A stretch of DNA of 64,000 nt from Typhlomys cinereus (GCA_023101885.1 JALPQD010000294.1:1539501-1603500), one strand, 5' to 3'. Counted from the first letter of the stretch, positions 1 to 11,707 are shown. Program-made: numbers and translations. Notes: generated by a model not told the origin, from the sequence alone.

Positions 1-930
1 ACAATCCAGACATGTCAAGAATCTCTAAAATCAAGTGTTACCACTTGTTTATGTAGCTTTTTCTGACTCAGTTTAATTTTTCTTTTCCATATCCTTAAGG
101 GTTTAAATGCTGGTAAGGTTTGTCCAAATTCCACAGTAGAAATATATTCCCTCAGATTTCCAAAGGCCCTCAGTGCAAATCTAGATCTTGACAAGGACTT
201 CCCTCCTTCAGAAGACTCAGGGGGAGAGGCCTGTCTGCCTCCCCAGCTTCTAATGGCTCTCTGTTTTTCAGCTTCCAGAGGCATGATTCTTACCTCTAAA
301 TCCATCTTCACTTAATTTTTCCCATAGATTTCTCCACTCTTTGTTTCCTGGTGCCTTTTACTTTTCTATCTCTATAAAGAATATCTAATTATTTGGGTTA
401 GGGCCCATCCCAGGATGATATTAGCTCAAAATTCCAGTCCTAAGTACACGTCTCTGGTTCTAGATAAGACATGTTCTGAGAGATACGAATCAGCCCACTC
501 TATTGCTAGGACTATCATCCAAGTCCAAAAATCAAACATCTTCTGTCTCCTGCAGCTCCCCCTCCTAAAGCAAGGGCCTGTTTTATATGTTCTTAAATCT
601 TATATAATAGATGTATGACATATATACATATATATAAAACACACATATATATAATATGTAACACATATATATAATATGTAACAGAACCTCAATTTTGCAT
701 TTTTTGGAATTAAGTCTTGTTGTTGCATAAAACAGGGATTTGTTTGGTGTACACAAAATACTCATAATTCGTGGTGTGTGCCACATCTGATCTACTGCTG
801 ATAGATATCCAAGTTGTTTGAAAGGAGTTTGCTATGAAGAATGCTCTTTTGAAAATTCCTCTGTATAATTTTGTGCACATATGTAAGCATTTTTGTAAGA
901 TGTGTGCTTAGGAGTAGAATTAGCCCAAGG

Positions 931-932
<2 letters not shown>
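1..932. other. Unique AT-rich sequence, no gene recognised
   Basis: No exon-like frame, RNA gene or repeat family is recognisable. The minus-strand frame over the first 300 bases has no supporting start context, splice sites or familiar domain. A run of TA-rich DNA at 616-680 contains a perfect 20-bp direct duplication, listed separately. The rest is ordinary low-CpG mammalian DNA. Confidence 0.5.
641..680. repeat. Perfect 20-bp tandem duplication in TA-rich DNA
   Basis: Bases 641-660 are repeated exactly at 661-680 (unit ACACATATATATAATATGTA). The flanks are also TA-rich. This looks like a local slippage or short tandem duplication. Confidence 0.9.

Positions 933-979
<47 letters not shown>
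933..979. repeat. (CA)n microsatellite
   Basis: A pure run of about 23 CA units. The frames that read through it as alternating Thr-His or Cys-Val residues are artefacts of the repeat. Confidence 0.97.
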
Positions 980-982
<3 letters not shown>

Positions 983-1310
983 TGCTGTGTTCAGAAATTG
1001 CCTTCCTGGTATGAACTGAACTGCCAGTTGGGAAAGCTTACATTCAGATATCCTCTCAAAGGTAAGCTGGCAAGGGAAGGGTCACTTCATTCTGGAAGAG
1101 AAATTCTATTTTCTTCTTTGCCTTTTCCCTTATTGAGAATAAGCATCCTGTGCTTACTCACACACAAGAAAAGAAGGCAGATTGCCTTTGTGGGTTGGTG
1201 GTTCTTCTCCACTCACTGCATGGTCCCCTGAACTTCTGGCAGACTTAGATAGTGACAACCTTTTATCTATTATATATAAGATGTTGCATTGCTACAAAAT
1301 TTTTGCCTTA

Positions 1311-1476
1311 TTAGAGAAGACAAGTGTGGCTACAGATGACTCATCCTTGAAGAAGATGTTTGCTAGCTGACAGCTCTAAACATTTGCCTGAATGCTTGCC
1401 ATTAAGTCATAATAAACTTTTCTCCCTTAAGTTGTTTCTTGTCAGGTGTTTGGTCACAGTATCAAGAATGGCAACC
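1311..1476 (+). mobile_element. 3' fragment of a MaLR/ORR1-type LTR
   Basis: The segment reads like the end of a rodent MaLR LTR. It has the AATAAACTTTTCTCCCTTAAG polyadenylation region, then TTGTCAGGTGTTTGGTCACAG and a terminal AAGAATGGCAAC tract. The 5' half of the LTR was not found upstream, so this is a truncated or strongly diverged copy. Confidence 0.6.
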
Positions 1477-1829
1477 AGTGCATGTGGTGTGTCTGGGTAC
1501 TTGGGCTCCTTCTTACACTGCTGTGTTCTGCACAAGGACTCCACAATTCTGGGTGGCCCGAAGCCACTTAGGGTGGGTGACAGTCTGATCTATCAGCTAC
1601 AGCAGACCTGAACGCATCTGATTTCAGCCTAGATCACTAGCACCACAGTCAATATGAAGACCTATGGGTCTACAAACAAGGTTGTATTGCTGTTTTTGAA
1701 ATTCTCAGAATGCTTGTCATGATTTAGCAGAAACTGACTGATAGAATGGTTCTCCTCTTATACCCATTTCTTCAAAGAATATGTAAGTCTTGAAAATTTT
1801 GAAAAGTACTCCCAAATCATACCCTTAAC
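1477..1829. other. Unique sequence
   Basis: No repeat family, exon or RNA gene was recognised. Base composition is unremarkable. Confidence 0.4.
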
Positions 1830-1925
1830 AAGTGAAAGAGCCAAGAACCTGAGCCAGGACTGTCTCATTTCTGAGTCCCTGCTTTAAACCACTACACTCT
1901 GTCCCTATTTCAAAATTGCAACAGA
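1830..1925 (-). mobile_element. MIR-like SINE fragment
   Basis: The plus strand resembles the reverse complement of a MIR core: GAGCCAAGAACCTGAGCCAG, then CTGAGTCCCTGCTTTAAACCAC, matching the usual reversed GAACCCAGG...CCA-AG-GC-CTG region. It is short and diverged. Confidence 0.4.
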
Positions 1926-2225
1926 CTAGGGCAGGGGACCAAGAGCAATAGCACGGAATTTAATTGGAATGAATACACGGTTCCACATTTTAACTACAAC
2001 AACCGCCATCAAAATAATAGTAATTGGGATCTAAGTTGGAGTGAATCAGATGGACTCAAAAGGTCGATGTTCAGCCAAGGTGGGGAAGATACCAGTCAGC
2101 ACTAGTCTGTGTTCGTGGAAGACTCTACCTGGAAAAAAATGACTACGGTTTCTATTCCAGTTGGTCAGGGGACATCTGAGCAATACATTTAGTTTTACGA
2201 GTCACTTTCTTAAAAGGTAAATTTA

Positions 2226-2468
2226 GGACTGGGGAGATGACCAAGGGTTAAGACCTTGCCTCACAAGCAGAAGGTCCTGAGTTCAGATCCTAGGTCCCAT
2301 GTAACAACACCAGGCAGAATGATGGTGGCCTCCATTTCTGGCCCTGTTGGGTGGAACTTGGGAAATCCCAGAGGAAGCAAAAAGGAGGTGGAAGCAATCC
2401 AGGATGATTCCCATAGTCACCCTTAGTCTTCCATATGCCCTCTGATACACACACACACACACATACAC

Positions 2469-2508
<40 letters not shown>

Positions 2509-2509
2509 G
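2226..2509 (+). mobile_element. tRNA-derived SINE, type B (B2-superfamily head), with (AAT)n tail
   Basis: It starts GGACTGGGGAGATGACCAAGGGTTAAG, a tRNA-like head with A-box character, followed by the B-box-like GAGTTCAGATCC. The body (GGTGGCCTCCATTTCTGGCCC, then AATCCAGGATGATTCCCA) is the same as in the reversed copies at 13.1, 25.0, 31.0, 35.4 and 63.2 kb. The tail is CA-rich, then about 13 AAT units (2470-2509). Flanks AGGTAAATTTAG and AAGTAAATTGAG agree at 10 of 12 bases and may be a decayed target duplication. Confidence 0.8.
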
Positions 2510-2518
2510 TAAATTGAG

Positions 2519-2723
2519 AATGTAGGATATAGTTCAGTTGGAAGAGTGCTTGCCTTAGTGCTTGTAGTCCTGGGTTTGATCCTCAGTACTACAGAGACTG
2601 GATATGGTGGTGTAATCTCAACACTCAGGAGGCAGAGCCAGGAGGATCAGAAATTCAGGCTCAGCTGCACAGAGCATTTGACACCCACTTGGGATAAATG
2701 AGACCATATATCAAAATAAACAG

Positions 2724-2735
<12 letters not shown>
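2519..2735 (+). mobile_element. B4-type SINE (ID head fused to B1)
   Basis: The 5' part matches an ID/tRNA-Ala-like head (ATATAGTTCAGTTGGAAGAGTGCTTGCCT, then GGGTTTGATCCTCAGTACT). The 3' part matches B1 (GGATATGGTGGTGTAATC, CTCAGGAGGCAGAGCCAGGAGGATC). This ID-B1 order is the rodent B4 layout. The copy is diverged, hence old. Confidence 0.75.

Positions 2736-2790
<55 letters not shown>
2724..2790. repeat. (TA)n(TG)n microsatellite
   Basis: A short TA run (2724-2738) passes into about 26 TG units ending at 2790. It sits at the A-rich tail of the preceding B4 element, a common origin for such repeats. Confidence 0.95.
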
Positions 2791-2792
<2 letters not shown>

Positions 2793-4689
2793 TGACAAAC
2801 TGATCCTGATGACAGTGAACAAGATCCCAAGAAAATGCCTTGCATTATGAAGTGAAGGAGCTGACATGTTTAGCTGAAGAAAAGAAGGCTACATGCAGAG
2901 GGAGGTAACTGTTGTCTTAGGACATTTGAGGAGCCAAAAGGAGCAACCAGTTGCTTCTTACCTGCAGTCTATGCCCCATTCCACTCCCACCCAGTTCAGT
3001 CCTAAGTTGTCTTTTCAGAACATAAAATGTAGCTTTGTCATAGTCCCCACCCACTTCTTCCTTTACTATACAAACAGTGCACATGCACATACCTGCACAA
3101 TCAGAGACACACAATCACACCCTTCTTCCATATGTCATGGTTTAAATATAGTGTTGAGAACATATAGGGAAACCTCAAGTGCTGACGCTTTGTCAGAAGT
3201 CTGGGTCTAATATCCCGATGGAGGGGAAGGAAGAGCAAGCGAAGAGGAGTGAGATTGCCATTCTAGTCCAGTCTATTGTCATCTTTCACAGACCACAGGA
3301 ACTGCTCTGATCTTCCACCGGAGAAGGAAGTGTAGTTAGGAGAATGTTTCTTCCCCTCTCCTATGGATATGACCACTGTGGAAGTTAGATCAGGTCCTTA
3401 GACACAGAGTGGAGTTTCATCTGACTTGAAGTAGAAAGAAACAGTGGGATGGGACATGTTCGGCCTGGCCACCCAGGGGCTGGCATGCACTGGGGATGAC
3501 TTGGCTTGTGGGTGGTGCCAGAGTGAGGTGGTAGCTGCCAACGGCTCTGTCGTCCAGGACTCTCCTGAGGGCTGAGAGGAGACTGTGGCGGGCAGAATCT
3601 GGACAGGTACATGCTATGTTCAAATGTCTTCCTCTGCTATCGTGACCTCCCCCTGCAAACATGCTCTCTTGGAACGTCTTAGCTCCGACCCCCTTTCAAG
3701 AATCAGCTTCCTCTGCCAAATATTTCCAGCTAATTCTTTCTGTTTCCTTCCCCAAGCCTACGTGGTCATGTCAACCAACTGTCCTCTCTTCTCTTCGGGA
3801 TGCTTATTCTGAACACACCAGTGACATTTAACTAATGTTTAGGCTGAAAAGCATACTGCTGGCAAAGGACTTACCTTTCATTGTTTAGTTCTTCAACGTC
3901 TTCCAAATTTCTGCCTGGTGCCTGACACCAGAGCAGACGTTCGTGAGATTCAGGGAGTTTCAGTGTGAGAGAGGTCTTACAATAGCAGTGATTGTGAAGA
4001 CCACTAAAGTGATCTCCTTGGGAGATTTGTGCTGCTTTGGATGCGTTTAATTTCTGTTTGTGAAAATTTTCTAAATGGATTTATATCTCAGATATAGGTT
4101 GGACTGGATGACTCCTGATATCTAACTGAAAGAATTTAAGCTTGATTACTTTTTGTCTTCCCATCCTGCCCAGACATGGGAAGCCTCATGGAGTTCTCTG
4201 CCCTGTCGACACAGGTATCATCCCTTCGCTTGTGGCCTTTCCCAGCTGCCGGGTATTTGAGAAGGCTTAGATGCTTCTCACTGGAGATTTGGGTCCACCC
4301 TGTTGGTCCTTCTTGTCAGTCTCTTGTCTCTGGTAGTTTGATTTTGTGACGTGAAGATGGAGTCTAAACATGTAATCAGTTCTGTTTATTCTGCCCCATT
4401 CCACCTCTGATATTCAGAATGTGGGAGGGTGGGAAAGCTCAAAGAATATCATGTTTGGTCCGGAAGGATGTTGAGTGGAGACAGGGTAGAGGAAGCAAGA
4501 GGGATGGAACAGGCAACAAGCCTGTAGCTAACAAAACCTGAGAGGCATCTGCAACTTCTCAGCGGTTGGAGCTCAGGTATCCCTGGTGAGCACGCTCACG
4601 ATGTGGCAAGCACATTTCTTTCCTGTGTCACTCCCCCTCCCCCTACAGCTCAGCAGAGGCCAAGAGCAAAGATCCCCAGGGCCCAGCTG
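2791..4689. other. Unique sequence, no gene recognised
   Basis: About 1.9 kb with no supported exon or repeat. Part of 3580-3800 is C/T-rich with a vague resemblance to internal L2, too weak to call. Several short frames here overlap each other on both strands, and none has splice signals or familiar protein content. Confidence 0.4.
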
Positions 4690-5060
4690 CGGAGCAGCAT
4701 GTCTCTTTAAGAGGTTATTATTCTTGCAAAGTTCTAATGTTCATTGCCTATGGTTTGCCCCGTGAATGCTTGTTAATGCCATTTCATTGTTGCCTAGGGA
4801 AAAAGAACCCCAGCGACCCGCTGTAATAACTGCTTTCATGTGGGGCCTCGGCCCGGGTCTGCGTAGTATCTTTTACAAATGAGCAAAAGTGGCCACAGTT
4901 ATATTAGGCAATGTTGCCAGAGGTCTATGATAAAATCTACAGTCTCTGCCAGGGACAGTGTGAACCCTGTCAGTCTGAGGATTAACTTTTCTGTAGCAAC
5001 AGCTAAAACTTTTTTTTTTCTTCACAGTGTGCCAGGCACAGTGTGCTGGTGGTAGAGCGA
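4690..5060. other. Candidate conserved non-coding block
   Basis: This stretch is repeat-free and balanced in composition. It has compact motif-like tracts: GGTTATTATTCTTGCAAAG, TTAATGCCATTTCATTGTTG, GGTCTATGATAAAATCTAC and a small CpG-bearing GGGGCCTCGGCCCGGGTCTGCG. There is no sustained open frame. Density of ATTA, SOX-like ATTGTT and GATA-like TGATAA words suggests regulatory DNA. This is inference from appearance only, since no alignment was possible. Confidence 0.25.
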
Positions 5061-5626
5061 GACTGGGGGCGATGCTTTTCTAGACGTGGTTAGTTTTCTT
5101 AAGAAATCTCCACTGTGGATATTTTCTTTCTAGTTTACCAAGAAAAGATTTTTTTAGGTGACATAGCAGAGATGACACTGGTGACACGCATTGTATTCCA
5201 GGGTCACCACCTGCTGTGCACCAGGCTGCCCTTAAGATGACTTGGGAAGTAAAACGAGGTGTCTTAAGGTTGGCGATTGTTCCCACATTGTTCTGTGGGC
5301 ACTGAGTCTGTCTTCTGCAGAGAGTGGACTAAAGATGGGGCTTGTGAAACTGCTTTTTGGATATTCTTTGTCATTTCTAGGTAGCATATTGATATTGGTA
5401 CATGCTGGGATAAATCAGGAAATTTTGAACATACCATTTGCTGTGTGTGCAGTTACCTCCTGTGCTAAATTCCTAAATAAGTGATTTCTATATAGTACTT
5501 ATATTGAACAGTAAGCTTGTAATCTGGACACGGACCTCCATACTGGACAAAGAAAAAAAGAAAACAGAAACAAACTCAGATATCTCATACCAGCTTTAAT
5601 AAAGAAAAAACTATGTAAGGTACAGG
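5061..5626. other. Unique sequence
   Basis: No recognised repeat or gene. A frame at 5242-5484 has a hydrophobic middle but no splice or start evidence, and it is not treated as coding. Confidence 0.4.
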
Positions 5627-5746
5627 TTGTTTTTTTCTTTTTCTTTCCCTTCTTTCTTCCTTCTGTCCTTCATTTTTCCTTCTCTTCTTTCCCTCTTCCC
5701 TCCTTTCTTTCTTTCCCTCGTCCCTCCTTTCTTTCCCTCTTCTCTC

Positions 5747-5808
<62 letters not shown>

Positions 5809-6153
5809 CTCTTTCTCTCTCTTCTTTTCTTCTCTCTCTTCTCTCTCCTCTTCTCTTTTCTCATTCTCTTCTTCTCATTCCTTCTCTTTCTCTTTCCCTT
5901 CTCCTTTCTTTTCTTTCTTTCTTCTTTCTCTCTCTCTTTTCTTTCTCTCTCCTTTCTCTCTCTCTTTCCCTCTTTCTTTCTTTCTTCTATAGCTGCAAAT
6001 CCTACCTCTCTCTCTTCTCTCTCTTACCTCTTCCCTCTCTCTCCTTCCTTCCTTCCTTCCTTCCTTCCTTCCTTCCTTCCTTCCTTCCTTCCTTCCTTCC
6101 TTCCTTCCTTCCTTTCTTTCTTTCTCTCTCTCTCTTTCTTTCTTTCCTTTGAT
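5627..6153. repeat. Long polypyrimidine tract: (TTTC)n, CT-rich, then (CCTT)n
   Basis: About 520 bases are nearly all C and T on the plus strand, interrupted briefly at 5989-6005. A TTTC array spans roughly 5749-5805 and a CCTT array about 6044-6113, with mixed CT DNA between. The opposite strand is purine-only, so triplex (H-DNA) formation is possible. Frames of repeated Phe-Leu-Ser or Lys-Glu-Arg are artefacts. Confidence 0.95.
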
Positions 6154-6365
6154 CCAGGGTTACATGTAGCCAGGTTGGCCAAAACTTGCTGTGTAGTAAC
6201 TAAAGATGACCTGGAATTCTGAGCCTCCTTCTTCCATCTCCTCAATGCTGGAATTGCAGGCATTTACTAATGCACCTATTTTATGGGGTGCTGAGAATGG
6301 ATCCTGGAGCTTTTTACCTGCTAAGCAAGCACTCTATTAACCAGCCACATCTCTGGTTTGAAAAT
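6154..6365 (-). mobile_element. B4-type SINE (B1 plus ID), reverse orientation
   Basis: On the plus strand a reversed B1 comes first (CAGGGTTACATGTAGCCAGG, AATGCTGGAATTGCAGGCAT). A reversed ID head follows (TACCTGCTAAGCAAGCACTC, TTAACCAGCCACATCTCTGG). The purine-strand tail of the element abuts the CCTT array, which probably grew from that tail. Confidence 0.75.
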
Positions 6366-7510
6366 AAAGTTTCTTAAGGAAGATAGAGTTGCCTGGTTCT
6401 TAGATCTGAAATGTTTTTCAGGATGCTGAGAAGGAAAAATGTAACTGTAGTGTTTAAATGGTGCTGTATGTGTCATGGTAAGAGTAAAACACCAATGCTA
6501 GTCAGCTTGAAAGAACTTTGCAGAAGGACCAGGTGATTGTAGTTCTTTGGTGTGAATTTCTGGAGCTCCAGTGAATCCAGAATGAAAATCAAAACATGAA
6601 CATAGATGGAATGGTATCTTTTCATTGACTTTTGTAGATGAAATTTTTGTCAATGGACATGTTCTGGTTTGAATTTCCCCTGTTGAATGCTTAGTCTGTA
6701 GGAGAGTGAGGTATGTGGAGAGGGCTCAGATCGAGTAGAAGATAGTCCCAGAAAGAGAGAGTGTTATAAAAACAAAAGAAAACAAAAGCCAAGTTGGTCC
6801 TTTTCTGGTTCTGGTTTCCTGTCTTTCCACACGAACACCACCTAACCTGAGACCCTCACCCATGTCCAACACGTCTGTTACACAAGCTTAGACTTTTAGC
6901 TCCCAAACTATGATCTAAGCAGGTCTCTTTTCTTTACAAAGCATCTGACCTTAAGATCGTGTCGAAGCCATAGAAAATGGGTTGTGATGGAGCCAGAACG
7001 AAAAGCTGAGCTAAAGAAAATCCGAGGCTGCATAAGGATAAATGCGGCTTCAGAATTTCTTTGGGAAGGCAGGTTTAAGAGGGACAGTTTATTTGAAAGT
7101 GGAAGTACTAGGTGGACGACCAACTTTTTCGTTTCCCTTGGACTTCCTTTGTGTAGGGTCTAAAATTCCTGTATCCTCAGACTCGCTCAGTCTCCTGCCC
7201 TACAGATGGTCATTGTAGTTAGGGAAGATGGCTCAAAGCCGTATCTGCATAGCAAGCATCCAGTACTCGCTGTGTGCTACATTCAAGGGTGGCTTTGGAC
7301 GAACCAGAGCTTGGGCAGGTGTGCTGTGCTGACTGGCCTGAGGGCTTCACCTGCCCAGCAAGTGGTGAAATCATCATGTCCTGTGACACTGAGGGACCTC
7401 AAGGCATCAGTGTGACTCAGCCGCAGTAGGGGTGTACCCATCCCAAAGTAAACGAGCCCAGGGACTTGTCTTTCCTGAAGGTCTTTGAAAAGTAGAGCTC
7501 AGCCCGGTCT
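6366..7510. other. Unique sequence
   Basis: No gene or repeat recognised in about 1.1 kb. Confidence 0.4.
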
Positions 7511-7698
7511 AGAAGAGCATTTGAGCTGTGGAGTCAGCCGGCTGGAGTCCTGGCTTTGCTGTTGATTAGCTGTGGGATTCGGGGGATTGTGAACTGTTCG
7601 CTTAACTCCTCAGAGACTTAGTTTTCTCATCTGTGAAGTGGCCATAGGGACATTATGAAAATTAACTAAGATACGAGGTCCTGGCACAGTGCCTATAC
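7511..7698 (+). mobile_element. MIR SINE
   Basis: A clear MIR in sense orientation: AGAAGAGCATTTGAGCTGTGG, GAGTCAGCCGGCTGGAGTCC, TGATTAGCTGTGGGATTC, CGCTTAACTCCTCAGAGAC, TTTTCTCATCTGTGAAGTGG, GTCCTGGCACAGTGCCTATA. This order matches the family from near its tRNA head to near its 3' end. The sequence is ancient and non-coding. Confidence 0.8.
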
Positions 7699-7984
7699 TG
7701 CGATGCTTTACTTCTTGCCTGCTTTCCCCCTCTCTGTGCATGATGAGTGGAGCTCTGCCTGCATGTGGGAGATGCGACCCAAAACATATTGCTCCTTAGT
7801 TCAAGCTGAGCATTTAAAATATTCCCACTGCACCACAACTGTGCCTCTCAGGGGCCATTTGGTTTGTGTGTTTGCAAAAACCAGGATTTATTTTTGCAAA
7901 GTGCTTAGAGAAACTACATGTCAGTTCAGACATATCAAAACATATCTAGACGCCAGAATCTCTTCTTCTGCCAATAAAATGGCT

Positions 7985-8142
7985 CTGCTCTCCCCTCCTC
8001 TCCTTTCTCTCCTTTCCTTCTTTACTTTACCCACCCCTTCCCTCCTCTTTCCTCTTCTTCTCTTTCCTCCCTACTTTCCTTTCTCCATTCCGCTCCTTCT
8101 TTCCCTTCCTCTTTTCTTCTCTCCTCATCCCTTCTTTCATTG
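7985..8142. repeat. Degenerate polypyrimidine tract
   Basis: About 155 bases are almost purely C and T without a fixed unit. Leu/Phe/Ser/Pro-rich frames over it are compositional. Confidence 0.85.
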
Positions 8143-8379
8143 CCTCTCTGAGCTACTATTCCTTTCATTTTTGCCTCCTGTGTTGCTAGATTTATTTTCC
8201 ATAGCTCTTGGGTAAAACTAGTTCTTTGAGCTAAGGGAAGAGAGATAAGGGATGACGGGGAGCTATGGATTCAGAGGGAGTCTGGTGATGTTGTGTAAGT
8301 AGGCTGAATCTTCATTTACTTACTCAAAGGGCCTAAATATTCGTTAACAAAGCTCCTGACAGATCCAAGGTCCTGAGAA

Positions 8380-8880
8380 TCACTCTCTCATTCATTTAGC
8401 AGGCACCTGCTGAGATCTACTGAAAGCCAACCACAGATGCAAGAAGTTACAGTTACGAACAAACAGAATTGCTCAGCAGTCTGGATATTCTCTTCTCCTC
8501 TGCTGCTGTGAAACTTACTGACCAGTAGAGGGGCAGATAAAAGCAGAGCACACATGAGTATACATAATGTATCAGGCTTGCAACTGCTGAGTAGGAAAGC
8601 AAACCAAAGAGCAGTAAGGGATGACAGGTGTGCTATGAGACAGAGGAGCCTGGGGATGCTATTTGGAATGAGGTGGTAGAGTTCCTCTCCAGAGAAGTGG
8701 ACATGAGAGGAAACATGAATAAAGAACAAACCACGTGGAGGATATCCAGAGGAGAGTGTTTTGAAGCAGAGGGAAGAAAGAAGAGCCAAGGCCGGAAGGT
8801 TGGAACATGCATGTATGATAAGGAACATGGAGGGGGCCCATGCAGCCTGCCTTAGGCGTGTCAGTACATGCTAAAGTCAG
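8380..8880 (-). mobile_element. L2 (LINE2) 3' region, reverse, broken
   Basis: CTCATTCATTTAGCAGGCACC followed by the GAGATCTACTG region resembles a reversed L2 terminus. Further on, GAGGTGGTAGAGTTCCTC and AGCAGAGGGAAGAAAGAAGAG look like reversed internal L2 sequence (the usual GAGGTGACATTTGAG... and GAAACAGCAAGTGCAAAGGCC zone). It is highly diverged, and the limits are approximate. Confidence 0.4.
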
Positions 8881-10179
8881 GAAAGTGGCTGAGCGTGATG
8901 CAGAATGGCAAGCACGGCCCACAGGCAGCTCAGACTCTGCACCCGGTCCAATGCTCAAGCCCACCCTAGCCCAGAACCTAAGGCCACCAGAGTCTCTGAT
9001 TTGATTTCCAAGGGCTGGCTCCTCATCCTTGCTCTTCACTAGATCCCATGTGCCTTCACTAGCAGGAGCTTAGTCTTCAGAGACCATAGCCAAGTCAGAA
9101 CATGAGAGGGCTGTGATGTCATAATGACTGACAGGTAATTCCCAGTATTCACAAGGGACATGTGCTTACCCTAGGCTTCTCCTTTCAGCATCCTCTGCCA
9201 GGGTAGATCCTAGAGGTTTAGAATACACTGTGTTTAACTTAAAAAAAAGAAATCTTGTGGTCCTGGTGATGTCAAAAAATGAAAAAAAAACTTTTGGGGG
9301 AAGTAGAAACCCTATTCGTATAGAAGCATCATGAAACTCTTCCTAATTTTCTGTCTCTGTTCTGACCTCATTCTCCCTAGCCCCTGGTTTTCAGTTATAT
9401 AAGGAGAGAAATTGCTTGGGAAATCTGCAGTAAGCCTTTACCATTTTACGCTGAGAATCTCCCATGTGTAATCCCTGTTTTCAATTACCTAGTGATATAC
9501 AAAGGGCCATAACCAGGGCCTCCTGGGTGCTGGTATTTCTACCCCAAATCAATGCTGTGTTGGCTGAAGTACACCATGAAGTGGTGGTTAGAACGTTGTT
9601 CTTTGCAGGTTTCAAGATTGATGGTGTCTTTTTATTATCCTCCAGGAATCTGCTGGAGTTCTAAACAAGTCCCTTGGGGCCTGATACATGCGACAGTATC
9701 CATAGCCCTCTCCTGTTCTGGAATCGATGCTCCAGCACAGGGTGTAATTCCCTTTGGATCAACCGTGAACCCCTAGGAACAGTGTGAGGGATGTTCTACA
9801 CAGATCTCCTCCAGTCTTGGCACACTGGATGGAGGACGTGCTGATCCCCACTTTCCCGTGAAGCTAGGGAGGCTTGAGAATAACCCCCCTGTCACAAAGC
9901 TGGCAGGTGACAGCCAGTGGGTTTTCCTTTTACAGCCTCCTGGGAAAGGGTCTTCTCACCTTTCTAGAAACTACCAGCCTAGTCACTAATGTGGCTGGCT
10001 GCAAGACCCATGCGCTTCTCTCTTCACAAGCCGACTGAAGTGGAATGGAGGGTGTGGGGAAGACGCGGCAGAGCTGAGTTTTGGACAATGGTTTGTAAGT
10101 AAGGAGTGCTGGTCTTGACGTCACATCCACACTGACCTCTAGGAGCTAAGGCACAAAGTAGCTTTTGAGTCTGCAGTCC
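8881..10179. other. Unique sequence
   Basis: No gene or repeat recognised. Overlapping frames on both strands are typical of chance open frames at this GC content. Confidence 0.4.
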
Positions 10180-10530
10180 ACCCTGGCTCCTTGCTTAACC
10201 CCTCGGCAGAGTTTATGGAGCCTTAATGGGGATGGACCCTCCTTGCCCCGTGTCCTTCCTAAAGGTTTCCTGAACAAGTGACATGATTGCCTGGCTTCTG
10301 AGTATTTAAGCACCCTGTTGTTTCACTAGTTAGCATTCTCTCTTGTTGGGTTTGGGGCCTCACTAGGCCTCCCCTGAATAAGTGGGAGCTCAGTGCAGGA
10401 GCGTTGATTAGTTCTCGAAGCTGCCAAGCCTATTATTTTGCCTTGAGAGAGAACACGCCGCACATCTGCTGGTGGAGACGTCAGCTGGGGTCTTCAGCAT
10501 CTTCCTAGATCGGACAGCATTCACTGACGC
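10180..10530. other. Unique block with regulatory-like character
   Basis: Repeat-free and slightly GC-richer than its surroundings. It contains GAGTATTTAAGCACC (TATA-like), TGCCAAGCCTATTATTTTGCC and GAGACGTCAGCTGG (CRE-like GACGTCA). No sustained open frame follows the TATA-like word, so a promoter cannot be claimed. Conservation should be checked. Confidence 0.2.
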
Positions 10531-11330
10531 TCAGGGGAACATGCTGAACATGAACACTGATCAGCCTTGTGCTTTGTCTCTCTGAAATTCCCCCGGTATT
10601 GAGGAATAGCACATGGGGACTCAGGTGGCAGCCACAGCTTCCCCAGACAGCATGCACTAGACGCCAGTCGCGGCATCATCCTGGCCCTGACAGCCTGGGT
10701 ACTAGAGCTGGGATTAAGAGATTAGTGGTGCGTATGTTGCCACCATCTTTTTATTTCTCGTGACTCTTCAGTTGTGCTCACTTCGTAAAGACATGAAAGG
10801 GGCCCTGAGTAAAAGCAGATGTCCTCACGCACGGCTGGGTTCTGATGGGTAGCATGTGTGTCAGCCGTTCAGACGGTGCTGAGACGTTCATGGATTTTTC
10901 GCTTTTGCAGCAAATATTAGTTTAAGGGGCAGGAGCTATGAGCTATATTAGTTTAACAATAATGGTTGATTTGAACTGTAACTTACTCTGTTTGATAGGT
11001 TATGTAATCATTTAATCTTCTGAAAATTTTGGTAAGTGGAGAGTGATATTTTTGACCTTGAGATGAGCTTCATAGGATAGGTAAACAGAACTGTTTTAAA
11101 ATTACATTTATTCCTTATCAACTCAACGAAATTCTTTGGCCTAGTCAACCACAGAAAATGGTCTGAAGAAATGCCAGTTATCTCCCAATATCAGTATCAT
11201 GGATGAGATTACGATACACTCTTCTAGTGTGGAAAAGCTTATCATGGTCACTGTAAAGTGTCCTTTTTGATGCTTTGCTATGGTATATAATTGTCAGTTT
11301 CCAATATCTTACATTTTCATTTTTCTTAAT
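10531..11330. other. Unique sequence, AT-rich toward the end
   Basis: No gene or repeat recognised. The region from about 10,900 is AT-rich. Confidence 0.4.
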
Positions 11331-11480
11331 TTATCTGCTCATTCAATGAGCATTTTGTTGAGCACACACTAGGTGGAAACGATGAAAATGTAGGTGAATA
11401 AAAATATTGTTTGTGATTAAAAAGTATATCCTTTTTAGGGGAAGATATTAATATGGCATTGATAATAGAGATGTTCCAAG
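11331..11480 (-). mobile_element. L2-like fragment, reverse
   Basis: ATCTGCTCATTCAATGAGC, then ATTTTGTTGAGCACACACTAG and GATGAAAATGTAGGTGAATA, follow the reversed L2 3' end (attcaacaaatatttattgagcacctactatgt... gtgaaca). It may extend to about 11,650 in a diverged form. Confidence 0.45.
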
Positions 11481-11707
11481 ACAGTTTGTAGATGAGTGTG
11501 AAGTGAGCAACAGTGCTAGTCTTTGGAACAGATTCGCCATAGGGATGAATCTGTGATGGCAAGGGTGATGGCTGACAGGCTGTGCAGAAGAGGGAAGGGT
11601 AAGAGAGTCCTGGGAAAGGGAAAGCTTGTAGGAGGGAAGAGATAACTCTTCTGGGAGGAAAGCAGCTGTTCATATTCAAGATTTGAATTAAAGTCATTGT
11701 GGTAGTC

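Noticed and set aside
5627..5992. 121-codon Phe/Ser/Leu-rich open frame
   Set aside because: Pure reading of the CT-rich microsatellite; no stop codon can easily arise in TTTC/CCTT arrays.
7703..8215. 170-codon plus-strand frame
   Set aside because: The second half is translation of a polypyrimidine tract, and the first half has no recognisable domain.
10280..10330. TATA-like GAGTATTTAAGCACC as a core promoter
   Set aside because: No downstream open frame, CpG content or initiator support. Single AT-rich words are common.
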